Assembly: GCA_020833415.1 (NCBI GenBank)
Contig: JAJHQJ010000009.1
Coordinates: forward strand, 1-39,298
From: Desulfurococcaceae archaeon
Lineage (GTDB): Archaea > Thermoproteota > Thermoprotei_A > Sulfolobales > NBVN01
DNA length: 39,298 nucleotides
Reading direction: 5' to 3'
The translations under genes and the position numbers were made by a program. A model generated the notes under the pieces. The model was not told the origin of the DNA, searched no databases, and saw nothing but the letters and a program-made list of their open reading frames with translations. Below, piece by piece: positions 22,607 through 30,020 of the stretch; the stretch's first letter is position 1; the number at the start of each line of letters is the position of its first letter.

Positions 22607-23203
22607 CTAGAGGGGTCTCTTCAGGAGCTCTTCCTTCTTCTTAACGCTCCTCTCGAGGACCTCCTCTATTAGGTTCCTACCGGTACTGTCTATAGCTACG
22701 ACCAGGGGTCCGAAGTCCTCTACCTCGAGGACCCAGACAGCCTCAGGTATGCCGAGGTCTAGCCAGTGTACATCTACAACACGCTTAATGGACTGTGCAG
22801 CTAGAACAGCAGCACCTCCTGTGTATGTAGCGTAGACAGCACCGTACTTAGCACAGGCCTCAGCAGTCCTCCTACCCATACCACCCTTACCGATAACTAT
22901 CCTAACACCGAGTTTCTCTATAACCTCATACTCGTAGAGCTCCATCCTAGCACTAGTCGTAGGCCCTCCCGCGATTACAACCCACTGACCGTCCCTCTTA
23001 GCTACTACCGGTCCACAGTGGTATACCACACCACCCCTAAGGTCGAAGGGTAGGGGTTTACCCTCCTTTAGGTAGTCGATGATACGTCTATGGGCAGCAT
23101 CCCGCGCGGTGTAGATTACCCCGGTTACGTACAGTATATCCCCTACACGTAGCTTCCTCACATCCTCCTCAGATATGGGGGTCCTAAGCCTGTACTCCAC
23201 CAT
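22607..23203 (-). CDS. Fumarate hydratase class I, beta subunit
   Basis: C-terminal half of the two-subunit archaeal iron-sulfur fumarase, interconverting malate and fumarate. Family features in the 198-residue protein are VGDILYVTGVIYTARDAAHRR, VYHCGPVV, AGPTTSARM-like AGGPTTSARM, and IGKGGMG followed by AVYATYTGGAAVLAA. The ATG is preceded by GGAGGGTGG, an internal-gene ribosome-binding site. It follows the alpha subunit after 12 bases. Confidence 0.93.
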   Translation of the reverse strand: MVEYRLRTPISEEDVRKLRVGDILYVTGVIYTARDAAHRRIIDYLKEGKPLPFDLRGGVVYHCGPVVAKRDGQWVVIAGGPTTSARMELYEYEVIEKLGVRIVIGKGGMGRRTAEACAKYGAVYATYTGGAAVLAAQSIKRVVDVHWLDLGIPEAVWVLEVEDFGPLVVAIDSTGRNLIEEVLERSVKKKEELLKRPL

Positions 23204-23215
23204 AGGTCCACCCTC

Positions 23216-24103
23216 CTACTGCGTTATGGAGTACTCACCCGTAGGCTTAATAGTGACGGTAGCTCTCCTAGCAGCCCAGCACTGGAACACAACAGCTACT
23301 GCGTAGGTTGCTGGGTGTCTGTAGGCGTAGTCGATGTGAACCGCCAGCGCAGTAGTCCTACCGCCCATACCCATAGTACCTATACCTAGCTCGTTAACCA
23401 TCTCCAGGAGCTTCCTCTCTAGTTCAGCTACCGCTGGCTCTGGGTGCCTCGACCCCACCTTCCTTATAACAGCACACTTCTTAGCTAGGTGTACAGCCAT
23501 ATCTACCGTACCAGCAATACCGACACCGATTATCGTTGGTGGGCAGGGCATAGCGCCGGCCTTAACGACGGCGTCGAGTACCACCTCCTTAACACCCTCA
23601 AGTCCCCTACCCGGGGGTACCATGGTGAAAACAGCTACGTACTCCGAACCCCCACCTTTAGGGACTATAGTTACCTCTAGGTAGTCCCCCTTGGGGTCGA
23701 TGGAGTCCCAGACCACTACTGGGGTGTACCTACCGGTGTTATCGCCGGGGTTACGCCCTGTTATCGGGTCTACACTGTTGGGTCTAAGGGGGATCTCCTT
23801 AGTAGCTATGCGCGTAGCCTCTACCAGGGCCTCCTCTACGACATCTAGTGCGGGGAACCTAGCCCCAGCCCTAACGTAGTAGGTTATGAGGCCGGTATCC
23901 TGACATATCGGGGCTCTAAGCCTCTCCGCTAGCTCTACGTTCCTGAGTACAGCCTCGAGCTGAGCCTTCGCAGCAGGGCTTACCTCCTCCTCGTAGACCC
24001 TCCGTAGAGCCTCCTTAACGTCCGGTGGTAGGAGTATTGAGGCTACTCTAAGCCCCTCAACAACGGCCTTAACTATAACCTCCCTGAGGTTCACCATTAC
24101 CAC
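23216..24103 (-). CDS. Fumarate hydratase class I, alpha subunit
   Basis: Supplies the 4Fe-4S catalytic cluster of the two-subunit fumarase. Conserved segments are RAPICQDTGLITYYVRAG (first cluster cysteine), VPKGGGSEYVAVFTMVPPG and CPPTIIGVGIAGTVDMAVHLAKK (second), with GIGTMGMGGRTTALAVHI near the end. At 295 residues it is full length. The GTG start overlaps the malic enzyme TAG by one base. Together with malic enzyme it would form fumarate from pyruvate and CO2 via malate, or the reverse. Confidence 0.94.
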   Translation of the reverse strand: MVMVNLREVIVKAVVEGLRVASILLPPDVKEALRRVYEEEVSPAAKAQLEAVLRNVELAERLRAPICQDTGLITYYVRAGARFPALDVVEEALVEATRIATKEIPLRPNSVDPITGRNPGDNTGRYTPVVVWDSIDPKGDYLEVTIVPKGGGSEYVAVFTMVPPGRGLEGVKEVVLDAVVKAGAMPCPPTIIGVGIAGTVDMAVHLAKKCAVIRKVGSRHPEPAVAELERKLLEMVNELGIGTMGMGGRTTALAVHIDYAYRHPATYAVAVVFQCWAARRATVTIKPTGEYSITQ

Positions 24104-25446
24104 TACACCGGTGGCATCGGCGCGATCAGGCCACTACCTAGTAGAGCCCTCATCTGCTTCTTAGGTCTCTCTATAAGCTCCCTAATCTCGTACTCCAGTT
24201 CACTTCTAGATAGCCTCCTCCTTGCTAGACCGAGCTCCATGGCCTTCTCAGCTACGGCCATAGCCTCCCTAACGTAGAGCTCCGTCTCCTCCATAGTCCC
24301 TATGATCCTCTCCTCATGCATACCCGTCTCCTCAGTGTACTTAGCTATAGCTACCGCGGCTGCGTAGAACATCTCGTCAACCATCTTCCTAGCTCTAACG
24401 GTTAGGACCCCGCGGAATACAGCTGGGAACCCTAAGCTGTTGTTAATCTGGTTGGGGAAGTCACTCCTACCTGTTGCTACAATCCTAGCACCAGCCTCCT
24501 TAGCCTCCCACGGCCATATCTCCGGGATCGGGTTCGCTTCAGCGAATACTATCGGGTCCTTATTCATCTCCGCAACCCACTCCTTCTTAATAACTCCGGG
24601 ACCCGGCGTCGAGGCAGCTATAACTACATCAGCACCCTTAAGAGCCTCTCTAATACCTCCCTTCACGCACTCAGGGTTACTCTCTACTGCTATCTGGTAC
24701 TTCCACGGGTTGCTCTTCCTCATCTCCTCAATATCCTCCCTCTCCCTATGTAGTATACCTTTGGAGTCTACGACGACCATGTTCTCTGGCCTAGCGTTGA
24801 ACACCTTGAGGTACCTGTAGGTGCAGACGTTTGCTGCCCCGGCACCTATTAGGGCTATTCTCGTATGCTCGATCTTCCTACCGGTGAGCTTAAGTGCGTT
24901 TACTAGTGCTGCTATGGTTACGAGGGCTGTCCCCTGCTGGTCGTCATGCCATACCGGTATATCTAGTATCTCCTGGAGCTTCTCGAGTATGTAGAAGCAC
25001 TTAGGGGACTCTATATCCTCGAGGTTTATAGCTCCGTAGGTAGGTTCAACAGCCTTAACTATGTATATGAACTTATCCGGATCCGTCTCCCTCACTACAA
25101 GTGGAACCGCGTCGACCCCACCGAGGTACTTGAACAGGAGGGCCTTACCCTCCATTACCGGTAGACCGGCAGCAGGACCTATCTTACCTAGACCGAGTAC
25201 TCTCGTACCGTCGCTAATTACTGCCGCGGAGTTCCACCTCCAGGTGTAGTCGAATGACAGGTCCTCACCACCAGCCTTAATCCTCCTACAAGGCTCGGCA
25301 ACACCGGGGGTATACCATATGGAGAAGTCGTCCAGACTAGTGATAGGACACTTCGGTGCGACCTCTATCTTACCACCGTAGTACTTATGAAGTTTTTCAG
25401 CAATAGCGAACCAGTCCTTCTTTACCTGACCCATACCGAGTAACAC
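24103..25446 (-). CDS. Malic enzyme (malate dehydrogenase, oxaloacetate-decarboxylating)
   Basis: Interconverts malate and pyruvate plus CO2 with NAD(P). The 447-residue protein is the short prokaryotic form without a phosphotransacetylase domain. Conserved parts are SIWYTPGVAEPCRRI, GKIGPAAGLPVMEGKALLFKYLGGVDAVP, INLEDIESPKCF, VWHDDQQGTALVTIAALVNALK and the Rossmann motif IALIGAGAANV. The C-terminal ANPIPEIWP and NQINNSLGFPAVFRG are also standard. The start is 27 bases from a TATA box (leaderless). Leading the block suggests either pyruvate carboxylation to malate or C4 oxidation; coupling to hydrogenase and fumarate reductase favours the first. Confidence 0.94.
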   Translation of the reverse strand: MLLGMGQVKKDWFAIAEKLHKYYGGKIEVAPKCPITSLDDFSIWYTPGVAEPCRRIKAGGEDLSFDYTWRWNSAAVISDGTRVLGLGKIGPAAGLPVMEGKALLFKYLGGVDAVPLVVRETDPDKFIYIVKAVEPTYGAINLEDIESPKCFYILEKLQEILDIPVWHDDQQGTALVTIAALVNALKLTGRKIEHTRIALIGAGAANVCTYRYLKVFNARPENMVVVDSKGILHREREDIEEMRKSNPWKYQIAVESNPECVKGGIREALKGADVVIAASTPGPGVIKKEWVAEMNKDPIVFAEANPIPEIWPWEAKEAGARIVATGRSDFPNQINNSLGFPAVFRGVLTVRARKMVDEMFYAAAVAIAKYTEETGMHEERIIGTMEETELYVREAMAVAEKAMELGLARRRLSRSELEYEIRELIERPKKQMRALLGSGLIAPMPPV

Positions 25447-25466
25447 CCGAGTCCAAAGGCTCTCTG

Positions 25467-25478
25467 CTAATTTAAAGC
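25467..25478 (-). promoter_or_regulatory. TATA box for the malic enzyme/fumarase/Hdr block
   Basis: GCTTTAAATTAG on the minus strand is centred about 27 bases upstream of the ATG at 25446, giving a leaderless transcript. The surrounding 25447-25636 region is unusually A/T-rich for this window and holds promoters in both directions. Confidence 0.7.
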
Positions 25479-25610
25479 TTTTCTACTTACAATTACTTAC
25501 GGAATATTCAATGACTTTAATGATATAAGTAACGAGGATTTCCTAAGATCTCTTCCCTAACGCGAGAATTAGCGGAGGAGCTGTGAGGAATCGGGTTGGG
25601 GTTTTACGTA

Positions 25611-25620
25611 ACTTTTAAGG
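25611..25620 (+). promoter_or_regulatory. TATA box for the small ORF/nucleotidyltransferase pair
   Basis: ACTTTTAAGG is centred about 22 bases upstream of the TTG at 25637, supporting that small gene as real. Confidence 0.5.
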
Positions 25621-25636
25621 TGCTCCTGCGGAGAGC

Positions 25637-25834
25637 TTGTGGTGGGGGTCGGGGTCTACGTACAGCTTTAGGGAGCTATTCAGGTATACCTACCTAACTA
25701 GGGGTAGGTATAGGGTAGTGCGGAGGAGCTTAGAGGACTCACTCAAGCTAGCCTCCCTAGCTAGGGAGCTCGCCCAGGTCTACCTAGAGGTGGTTGAGTG
25801 GGGGGAGAGAAGGGTTCTGAGGTTGAGGTCCTAG
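25637..25834 (+). CDS. Small protein of 65 residues, possible antitoxin partner
   Basis: Begins at TTG directly downstream of a TATA box and overlaps the next gene by 37 bases in another frame. The sequence is rich in Arg, Leu and aromatic residues (TYSFRELFRYTYLTRGRYRVV) and then helical (LEDSLKLASLARELAQVYLEVV). I recognise no domain. Because the next gene is a stand-alone nucleotidyltransferase of the type found in toxin-antitoxin modules, this may be its partner; that is inference from layout only. Confidence 0.5.
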   Translation: MWWGSGSTYSFRELFRYTYLTRGRYRVVRRSLEDSLKLASLARELAQVYLEVVEWGERRVLRLRS

Positions 25835-26445
25835 TCGAGGAGGCTTTTAGGGAGTTCTCAGAGCGTGTCCTACCCAGACTCCAGCTGGTAGCTGAGGAGA
25901 CTAGGAGGTTCCTCTACTTCATAGCCTGGCTCAGCTCGTTCGTAGAGAGCCGCGGGTTGGGTAGGGTTGTCGTAACGGGTGGGTTCGCCGTCGAGGTCTA
26001 CACGGCTAGGGTCTACAGGACTATGGACGTAGACGTAGTTGCTGAGGGGAGGGCCGCTGAGTTCCTAGAGAGGTTCCTGGGGAGGTTCTCGGAGAGGATC
26101 GGTAGGGGCTTCCTACCCAGCTACGAGGTCCTATCGCTGAAGTCTGTGGACGTAGTCTCCTCGGTCTACACGAGGAGGAGGGAGCCCACAGTACTGGAGG
26201 TCGATGGGCTTAGGGTCTACCTAGACCCCGTTGAGGACCTCGTAGCGACCTACCTAGCTGGCTGGAAGTTCTGGGGGTCGACTGAGGATAGGGACAAGGC
26301 CCTGTGGCTCCTAGCTACGTGGCTGGATAGGCTCGACCGCGGGTACCTGGAGGAGCTGTGCCGCGAGTACCGGGTCGAGGATAAGCTGGGGGAGCTCCTA
26401 GCGGTCCTCACGAACCTCTTTAAACCCCAGCCCGGGTTGGCGTAG
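25798..26445 (+). CDS. Stand-alone nucleotidyltransferase, AbiEii/DUF6036-like
   Basis: A 215-residue protein with the minimal nucleotidyltransferase signature VVVTGGFAVEVYTARVYRTMDVDVV: a GG(F/S) loop and the D-x-D metal pair. A plausible third acidic site is LRVYLDPVEDLVATYLAGWKFW. This resembles AbiEii toxins and DUF6036 proteins, which modify RNA or tRNA ends or act in defence modules. It overlaps the 65-residue ORF upstream and is followed by a hairpin. Exact subfamily not certain. Confidence 0.65.
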   Translation: MGGEKGSEVEVLVEEAFREFSERVLPRLQLVAEETRRFLYFIAWLSSFVESRGLGRVVVTGGFAVEVYTARVYRTMDVDVVAEGRAAEFLERFLGRFSERIGRGFLPSYEVLSLKSVDVVSSVYTRRREPTVLEVDGLRVYLDPVEDLVATYLAGWKFWGSTEDRDKALWLLATWLDRLDRGYLEELCREYRVEDKLGELLAVLTNLFKPQPGLA

Positions 26446-26469
26446 CTACCGCGGACTACGGGCCGTCGG

Positions 26470-26485
26470 GAGACCGCGGGGTCTC
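26470..26485 (+). other. Short hairpin after the nucleotidyltransferase gene
   Basis: GAGACC-GCGG-GGTCTC forms a perfect 6-base stem with a 4-base loop, 24 bases after the stop. It could protect the 3' end or simply reflect base composition. Confidence 0.4.
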
Positions 26486-26493
26486 TGCGGCTC

Positions 26494-26505
26494 AGCTTTA
26501 TAGCC
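26494..26505 (+). promoter_or_regulatory. TATA box for the B3/B4-domain gene
   Basis: AGCTTTATAGCC is centred about 38 bases upstream of the GTG start at 26537. Confidence 0.5.
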
Positions 26506-26536
26506 CACCGCCGGATAGCCCGCTGGTCGTTGGGCT

Positions 26537-27241
26537 GTGTGCGAGGAGTACTGCAGGAGGCTGGGTACGCTACTCGAGGTCGACAGGTCCGTAGCCCCCC
26601 TGGGGGTCTACGTAGCCTACACCGTCACCTGGTCCGCAGGTGGTGGGGGCCCGGGTCTGGACCTCGATGCTGAGGTGGAGAGGTTGGTCAGGTACGTTAG
26701 GTCCACCTATACCCTGGAGGGTCTCAAGGACGTACCGGTCTTCAGGGCCTACAGGGACTTCTTCTGGAGGGTAGGGATCGACCCGACTAAGGTTAGACCC
26801 TCGAGCGAGGCACTAGTTAGGAGATGCCTGAGGGGGTCCTTCCCTAGGATAGGGCTGGTCGTTGACGTAGGTAACATAGCCTCAGCCTACACCGGCGTCC
26901 CGATAGGGCTCTACGACCTCGACAGGTCGTCACCACCCTACGTCCTAACCCTGACATCGGGGGGCGAGGTCTTCAGACCCATAGGTGGTGGTGAGGAGGT
27001 ATTACCGGCTGGGGTACCGGTACTGAAGGACTCCAGCGGTAGGGTACTCCACATCTACCCACATAGGGATAGCGTTGAGACAGCGATAACCGAGAGGACC
27101 ACGAAGGTGTTCGTACTCGGGGCCGGGGTCCCGGGGGTTGAGAGGAGTAGAGTCTCGGAGGCCGTTAGGATGGTTGCCGAACTCCTCTCGAAGGCTGGGT
27201 GGAGGTGGTGCGAGGACGTATTCGTTAAGGAGTCTACCTAG
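26537..27241 (+). CDS. B3/B4 (PheRS tRNA-editing-like) domain protein
   Basis: A 234-residue protein whose core matches the B3/B4 domain of phenylalanyl-tRNA synthetase beta: FRAYRDFFWRVGIDPTKVRPSSEALVRR, then LVVDVGNIASAYTGVPIGLYDLD and a C-terminal TERTTKVFVLGAGV. Stand-alone B3/B4 proteins are widespread in archaea and are proposed to edit mischarged tRNAs or act on related substrates; the function is not fixed. The gene overlaps the convergent MFS gene by 8 bases at its 3' end. Confidence 0.8.
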   Translation: MCEEYCRRLGTLLEVDRSVAPLGVYVAYTVTWSAGGGGPGLDLDAEVERLVRYVRSTYTLEGLKDVPVFRAYRDFFWRVGIDPTKVRPSSEALVRRCLRGSFPRIGLVVDVGNIASAYTGVPIGLYDLDRSSPPYVLTLTSGGEVFRPIGGGEEVLPAGVPVLKDSSGRVLHIYPHRDSVETAITERTTKVFVLGAGVPGVERSRVSEAVRMVAELLSKAGWRWCEDVFVKEST

Positions 27242-28439
27242 GGGCCGCGGTCTCTCTGGTGAGGACCTTCACTACTACGGCCCCGGCTGAGGTAATAGCT
27301 AGGCTTACTAGGACTGCCTGCGGTGGGCTTAGTAGGGGTAGTACGGTGTTCAGTAGGGCCGTACCTAGGAACAGCACGGTGTTCATGAAGGCTACAGACG
27401 TCGCGGCGGCCTCCGGCCCCCGCACCTCCCTCACCATCGGGGAGACCACTATGTGCGGACCTAGCGAGGCCCCGAGTACTGCTAGAGATAGTACTGCTGC
27501 GGTAGGGCTTCTGAGTACGTAGGAGGTGTATAGCAGGGCCCAGGAGACGGCCATGGATGTAGCCGATAGCAGTAGGAGGGGCTTCCTCCTCCTGATCACC
27601 CTATCGCTTACGTAGCCAACTATAGGTGAGGTAGCCACGAAGACTGCTACGAGTACCATTAGGTAGTAGCTTACAGTAACCCTATCCAGGTTAAAGCACC
27701 TGGACAGCAGTAGCTGACCCCAGGAGGACTGGAGGGATAGGGCTGTCCCGTAGGTAGCTAGAGCACCTACGCTAACACCCCAGCTGTGGGGGTCCTTAAG
27801 GACGTCCCCCAGGTTCCTGACCGTCCTCGATAGGTAGCCCCCACCGGAGCCCCGGTCTACGAGTACGCGGAGCCCTACGTAGGCTGCGGCCAGGGCTGTA
27901 GCTAGGGTTACAGCTGAGAGTAGTGCGGAGGTGTAGGCCAGGCCCAGGCTGTCTAGTGCCAGCCTGAGGGGGTAGGTAGCCAGCATGGCGCTGACGTTAC
28001 CGACGACGAGGGCTAGGGACGTGGCCCAGACCTGCTCATCCCTCCTGAAGTAGAGCGAGAGGGACCTCTGGTACGAGAGGAAGGCGACCGTCGCGGAGAA
28101 CCCCACGAGGGCCCTACTCAGTATGAGTAGGGGTGGTGAGGGGACGGCGATGAGTACCGTTGCAAAACCCATTAGGGCTAGTAGCGGTGCTACGACCCTG
28201 CCGATCCCGAGGTAGTCGAGTAGCGACCCGACGGCGAACTGGGATAGTGCGTAGGTGTAGAAGTAGAGGGACGATAGTACTGACAGTAGCACCTGGGGGT
28301 CCCAGCCGGACCCCCTAGCTAGCTCGCTGATCTCCCTCTCCATAACCCCCGTCATAGCTCTGTGGAAGTAGGCTAGGCTGTAGGCGGCTAGTAGTACCGC
28401 CATTAGGGCGTAGCGCCTCCGCGGGGCCACGGCTCCCAC
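27234..28439 (-). CDS. Major facilitator superfamily transporter
   Basis: A 401-residue twelve-helix permease. ALMAVLLAAYSLAYFHRAMTG starts the first helix in the style of oxalate/formate- and hexuronate-type MFS members; SRALVGFSATVAFLSYQRSLSLYF and GYVSDRVIRRRKPLLL are the loop signatures. Its GTG directly follows the stop of the JAMM-like gene, and both follow an SDR, so three genes form one unit. Substrate unknown. Confidence 0.85.
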   Translation of the reverse strand: MGAVAPRRRYALMAVLLAAYSLAYFHRAMTGVMEREISELARGSGWDPQVLLSVLSSLYFYTYALSQFAVGSLLDYLGIGRVVAPLLALMGFATVLIAVPSPPLLILSRALVGFSATVAFLSYQRSLSLYFRRDEQVWATSLALVVGNVSAMLATYPLRLALDSLGLAYTSALLSAVTLATALAAAYVGLRVLVDRGSGGGYLSRTVRNLGDVLKDPHSWGVSVGALATYGTALSLQSSWGQLLLSRCFNLDRVTVSYYLMVLVAVFVATSPIVGYVSDRVIRRRKPLLLLSATSMAVSWALLYTSYVLRSPTAAVLSLAVLGASLGPHIVVSPMVREVRGPEAAATSVAFMNTVLFLGTALLNTVLPLLSPPQAVLVSLAITSAGAVVVKVLTRETAAPR

Positions 28440-29144
28440 CTACTCTATGAACACGGCCCTAACCGAGCGGGTTAGGGCCCCACCTCCCCTAGCCGGGTCC
28501 AGTGATGACAGCCCGCGCTTAAGCTCCTCGAGCTCCTCCTCAGCTACTGGGGCCACCCTGTAGGTGATTAGAGTGCAGCTGGGGCTCACTATGGATGATG
28601 AGTAGAGGCCCTCCATATACCTAGCCAGGGCCGTATCCACGTCCCTACCCGACGGGAGGCAGCTAGCTGGGTGGGTATGGGCCTCCACTATAACGCCAGC
28701 TACGTAGGGCAGTACCACCCTACCTAGACCCCCCTCAGCTACGTAGACCTCCCCGTCTCTGAGTAAGTAGAGGGCGTACTCAACACCCGTGGAGAGGGTT
28801 ACGTAGGCTAGGGGCTTGAGCTCCCCTAGTACGTCGACTAGGTACTGGAAGGCCCCCTCTAGGATCCTCCCGGGAGGTTCGCCCCCCAGGCCCTCCACGT
28901 ACCTCACCCTAACCCCAAGCTCCTCGAGCTCCCCGAGCTCGAACCTCTCGGGGCCCAGGGCACAGCCCGAGTAGTAGACGAGGGCATCCCCACCCGCAGC
29001 CAGCCCACCGACTCTACACCCGTACTCGGCCTCCAGGGAGGTCAGCCCATCGGCTAGGAGGACCCTCCTAGCTAGCTCGACGGAGCTCGAGGTCCTGAAC
29101 AGCCTCTCGTACCTCCTCCGGGGGCCCGTAGCCGAGCACCTCAG
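28440..29144 (-). CDS. JAMM/MPN-like metalloprotease-fold protein, start unusual
   Basis: The ORF track starts at 28907, but the frame is open upstream to the SDR gene and reads as protein (VELARRVLLADGLTSLEAEY, ALVYYSGCALGPERF). The C-terminal half has VEAHTHPASCLPSGRD, an H-x-H-P...P-S-x-x-D motif of JAB1/MPN zinc isopeptidases, with one residue fewer between the second His and the Ser than usual. There is no ATG/GTG/TTG in frame upstream; a CTG at 29144 overlaps the SDR TGA as CTGA, and a GTG at 29139 would need a one-base shift (a C5 run lies near). Role unknown; archaeal JAMM proteins can process ubiquitin-like modifiers. Confidence 0.65.
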   Translation of the reverse strand: MRCSATGPRRRYERLFRTSSSVELARRVLLADGLTSLEAEYGCRVGGLAAGGDALVYYSGCALGPERFELGELEELGVRVRYVEGLGGEPPGRILEGAFQYLVDVLGELKPLAYVTLSTGVEYALYLLRDGEVYVAEGGLGRVVLPYVAGVIVEAHTHPASCLPSGRDVDTALARYMEGLYSSSIVSPSCTLITYRVAPVAEEELEELKRGLSSLDPARGGGALTRSVRAVFIE

Positions 29145-29935
29145 TAGGACCTTAGAAGGCCCCCGTCTACTGGGACTACGGCCCCACTCACATAGGAGGC
29201 TAGGGGGCTTAGGAGGAAGGCCACCACGTACCCGACCTCCCTCGGGGTCCCGAGCCTCCCTAGGGGTACCTCGGCTACGTACTCCCTGAGTACCTCCTCG
29301 AAGCTCCTACCGGACCTGGAGGCCGCGTCCTTAACGACCTGGATGGTCCTCTCCGTAGCTATCCTACCGGGTACTACGACGTTCACCCTAACCCCCCTGG
29401 GTGCCAGCTCCCTGGATAGGGTCTTAGCTAGCCCGTGGATGGCCGGCCTGAGTACGTTCGAGAGGGCTATGTTTGGTATGGGCTCCCTAACTGACGTACT
29501 GGTGAGGTAGACTACCGAGCCCCTACCGGAGCTCTCCAGGTAGGGTAGGGCCCTCCTAGTTAGCCACACGGCACTAAGCACTAGGAGTCTAACCCCGTAG
29601 TCCCAGTCGTCGGGACCCAGCTCGAGGAACCTCCCGGTCCTCGGGGGGCCGGTGACGTAGACCAGGCCGTCCAGCCCCCCTAGAGCCCTGGCGGCGCTGT
29701 CGACGAGCCTCTCGCAGTCCTCCCTAGATGTTAGGTCGGCGGCGAACCCGTAGACCTCGCCCAGCTTGGATAGCTCCTCAACAGCCCTCTCAACGGACTC
29801 CCGGGACCTACCACTTACGGCGACCCGGGCCCCCTCCTCCAGTAGTACCTCCGCGATACCCCTACCGATACCCCTCGTGGAGGCTGTCACCAGTACCCTA
29901 AACCCCCCGAGCCCGAACCTACCCACGCTCCCCAC
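29141..29935 (-). CDS. Short-chain dehydrogenase/reductase family protein lacking the Tyr-Lys pair
   Basis: A 264-residue SDR with the cofactor motif VLVTASTRGIGRGIAEVL and C-terminal PLGRLGTPREVGYVVAFLLSPLASYVSGAVVPVDGG. The catalytic segment is STSVREPIPNIALSNVLRPAIHGLAKTL: where Y-x-x-x-K is expected it has S-N-V-L-R. I recall a subgroup of SDRs with the same L-S-N...R pattern, so this is probably not a decayed gene, but ordinary carbonyl reduction is not assured. First gene of the SDR/JAMM/MFS unit. Confidence 0.85.
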   Translation of the reverse strand: MGSVGRFGLGGFRVLVTASTRGIGRGIAEVLLEEGARVAVSGRSRESVERAVEELSKLGEVYGFAADLTSREDCERLVDSAARALGGLDGLVYVTGPPRTGRFLELGPDDWDYGVRLLVLSAVWLTRRALPYLESSGRGSVVYLTSTSVREPIPNIALSNVLRPAIHGLAKTLSRELAPRGVRVNVVVPGRIATERTIQVVKDAASRSGRSFEEVLREYVAEVPLGRLGTPREVGYVVAFLLSPLASYVSGAVVPVDGGLLRSY

Positions 29936-29989
29936 CGACTAGACTGCGGGCCTAGCGTTAAGAGCTCGGGCGGGGCCGGAGGCGGAGGA

Positions 29990-29998
29990 GATATATAG
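29990..29998 (+). promoter_or_regulatory. TATA box for the RCK/MscS/MFS operon
   Basis: GATATATAG is centred 26 bases upstream of a CTG codon (30021) that opens the RCK reading frame, the canonical leaderless spacing. The GTG start given by the ORF track lies 48 bases further on. Confidence 0.6.
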
Positions 29999-30020
29999 CT
30001 AGCTACCTAAATCCTGGGGC

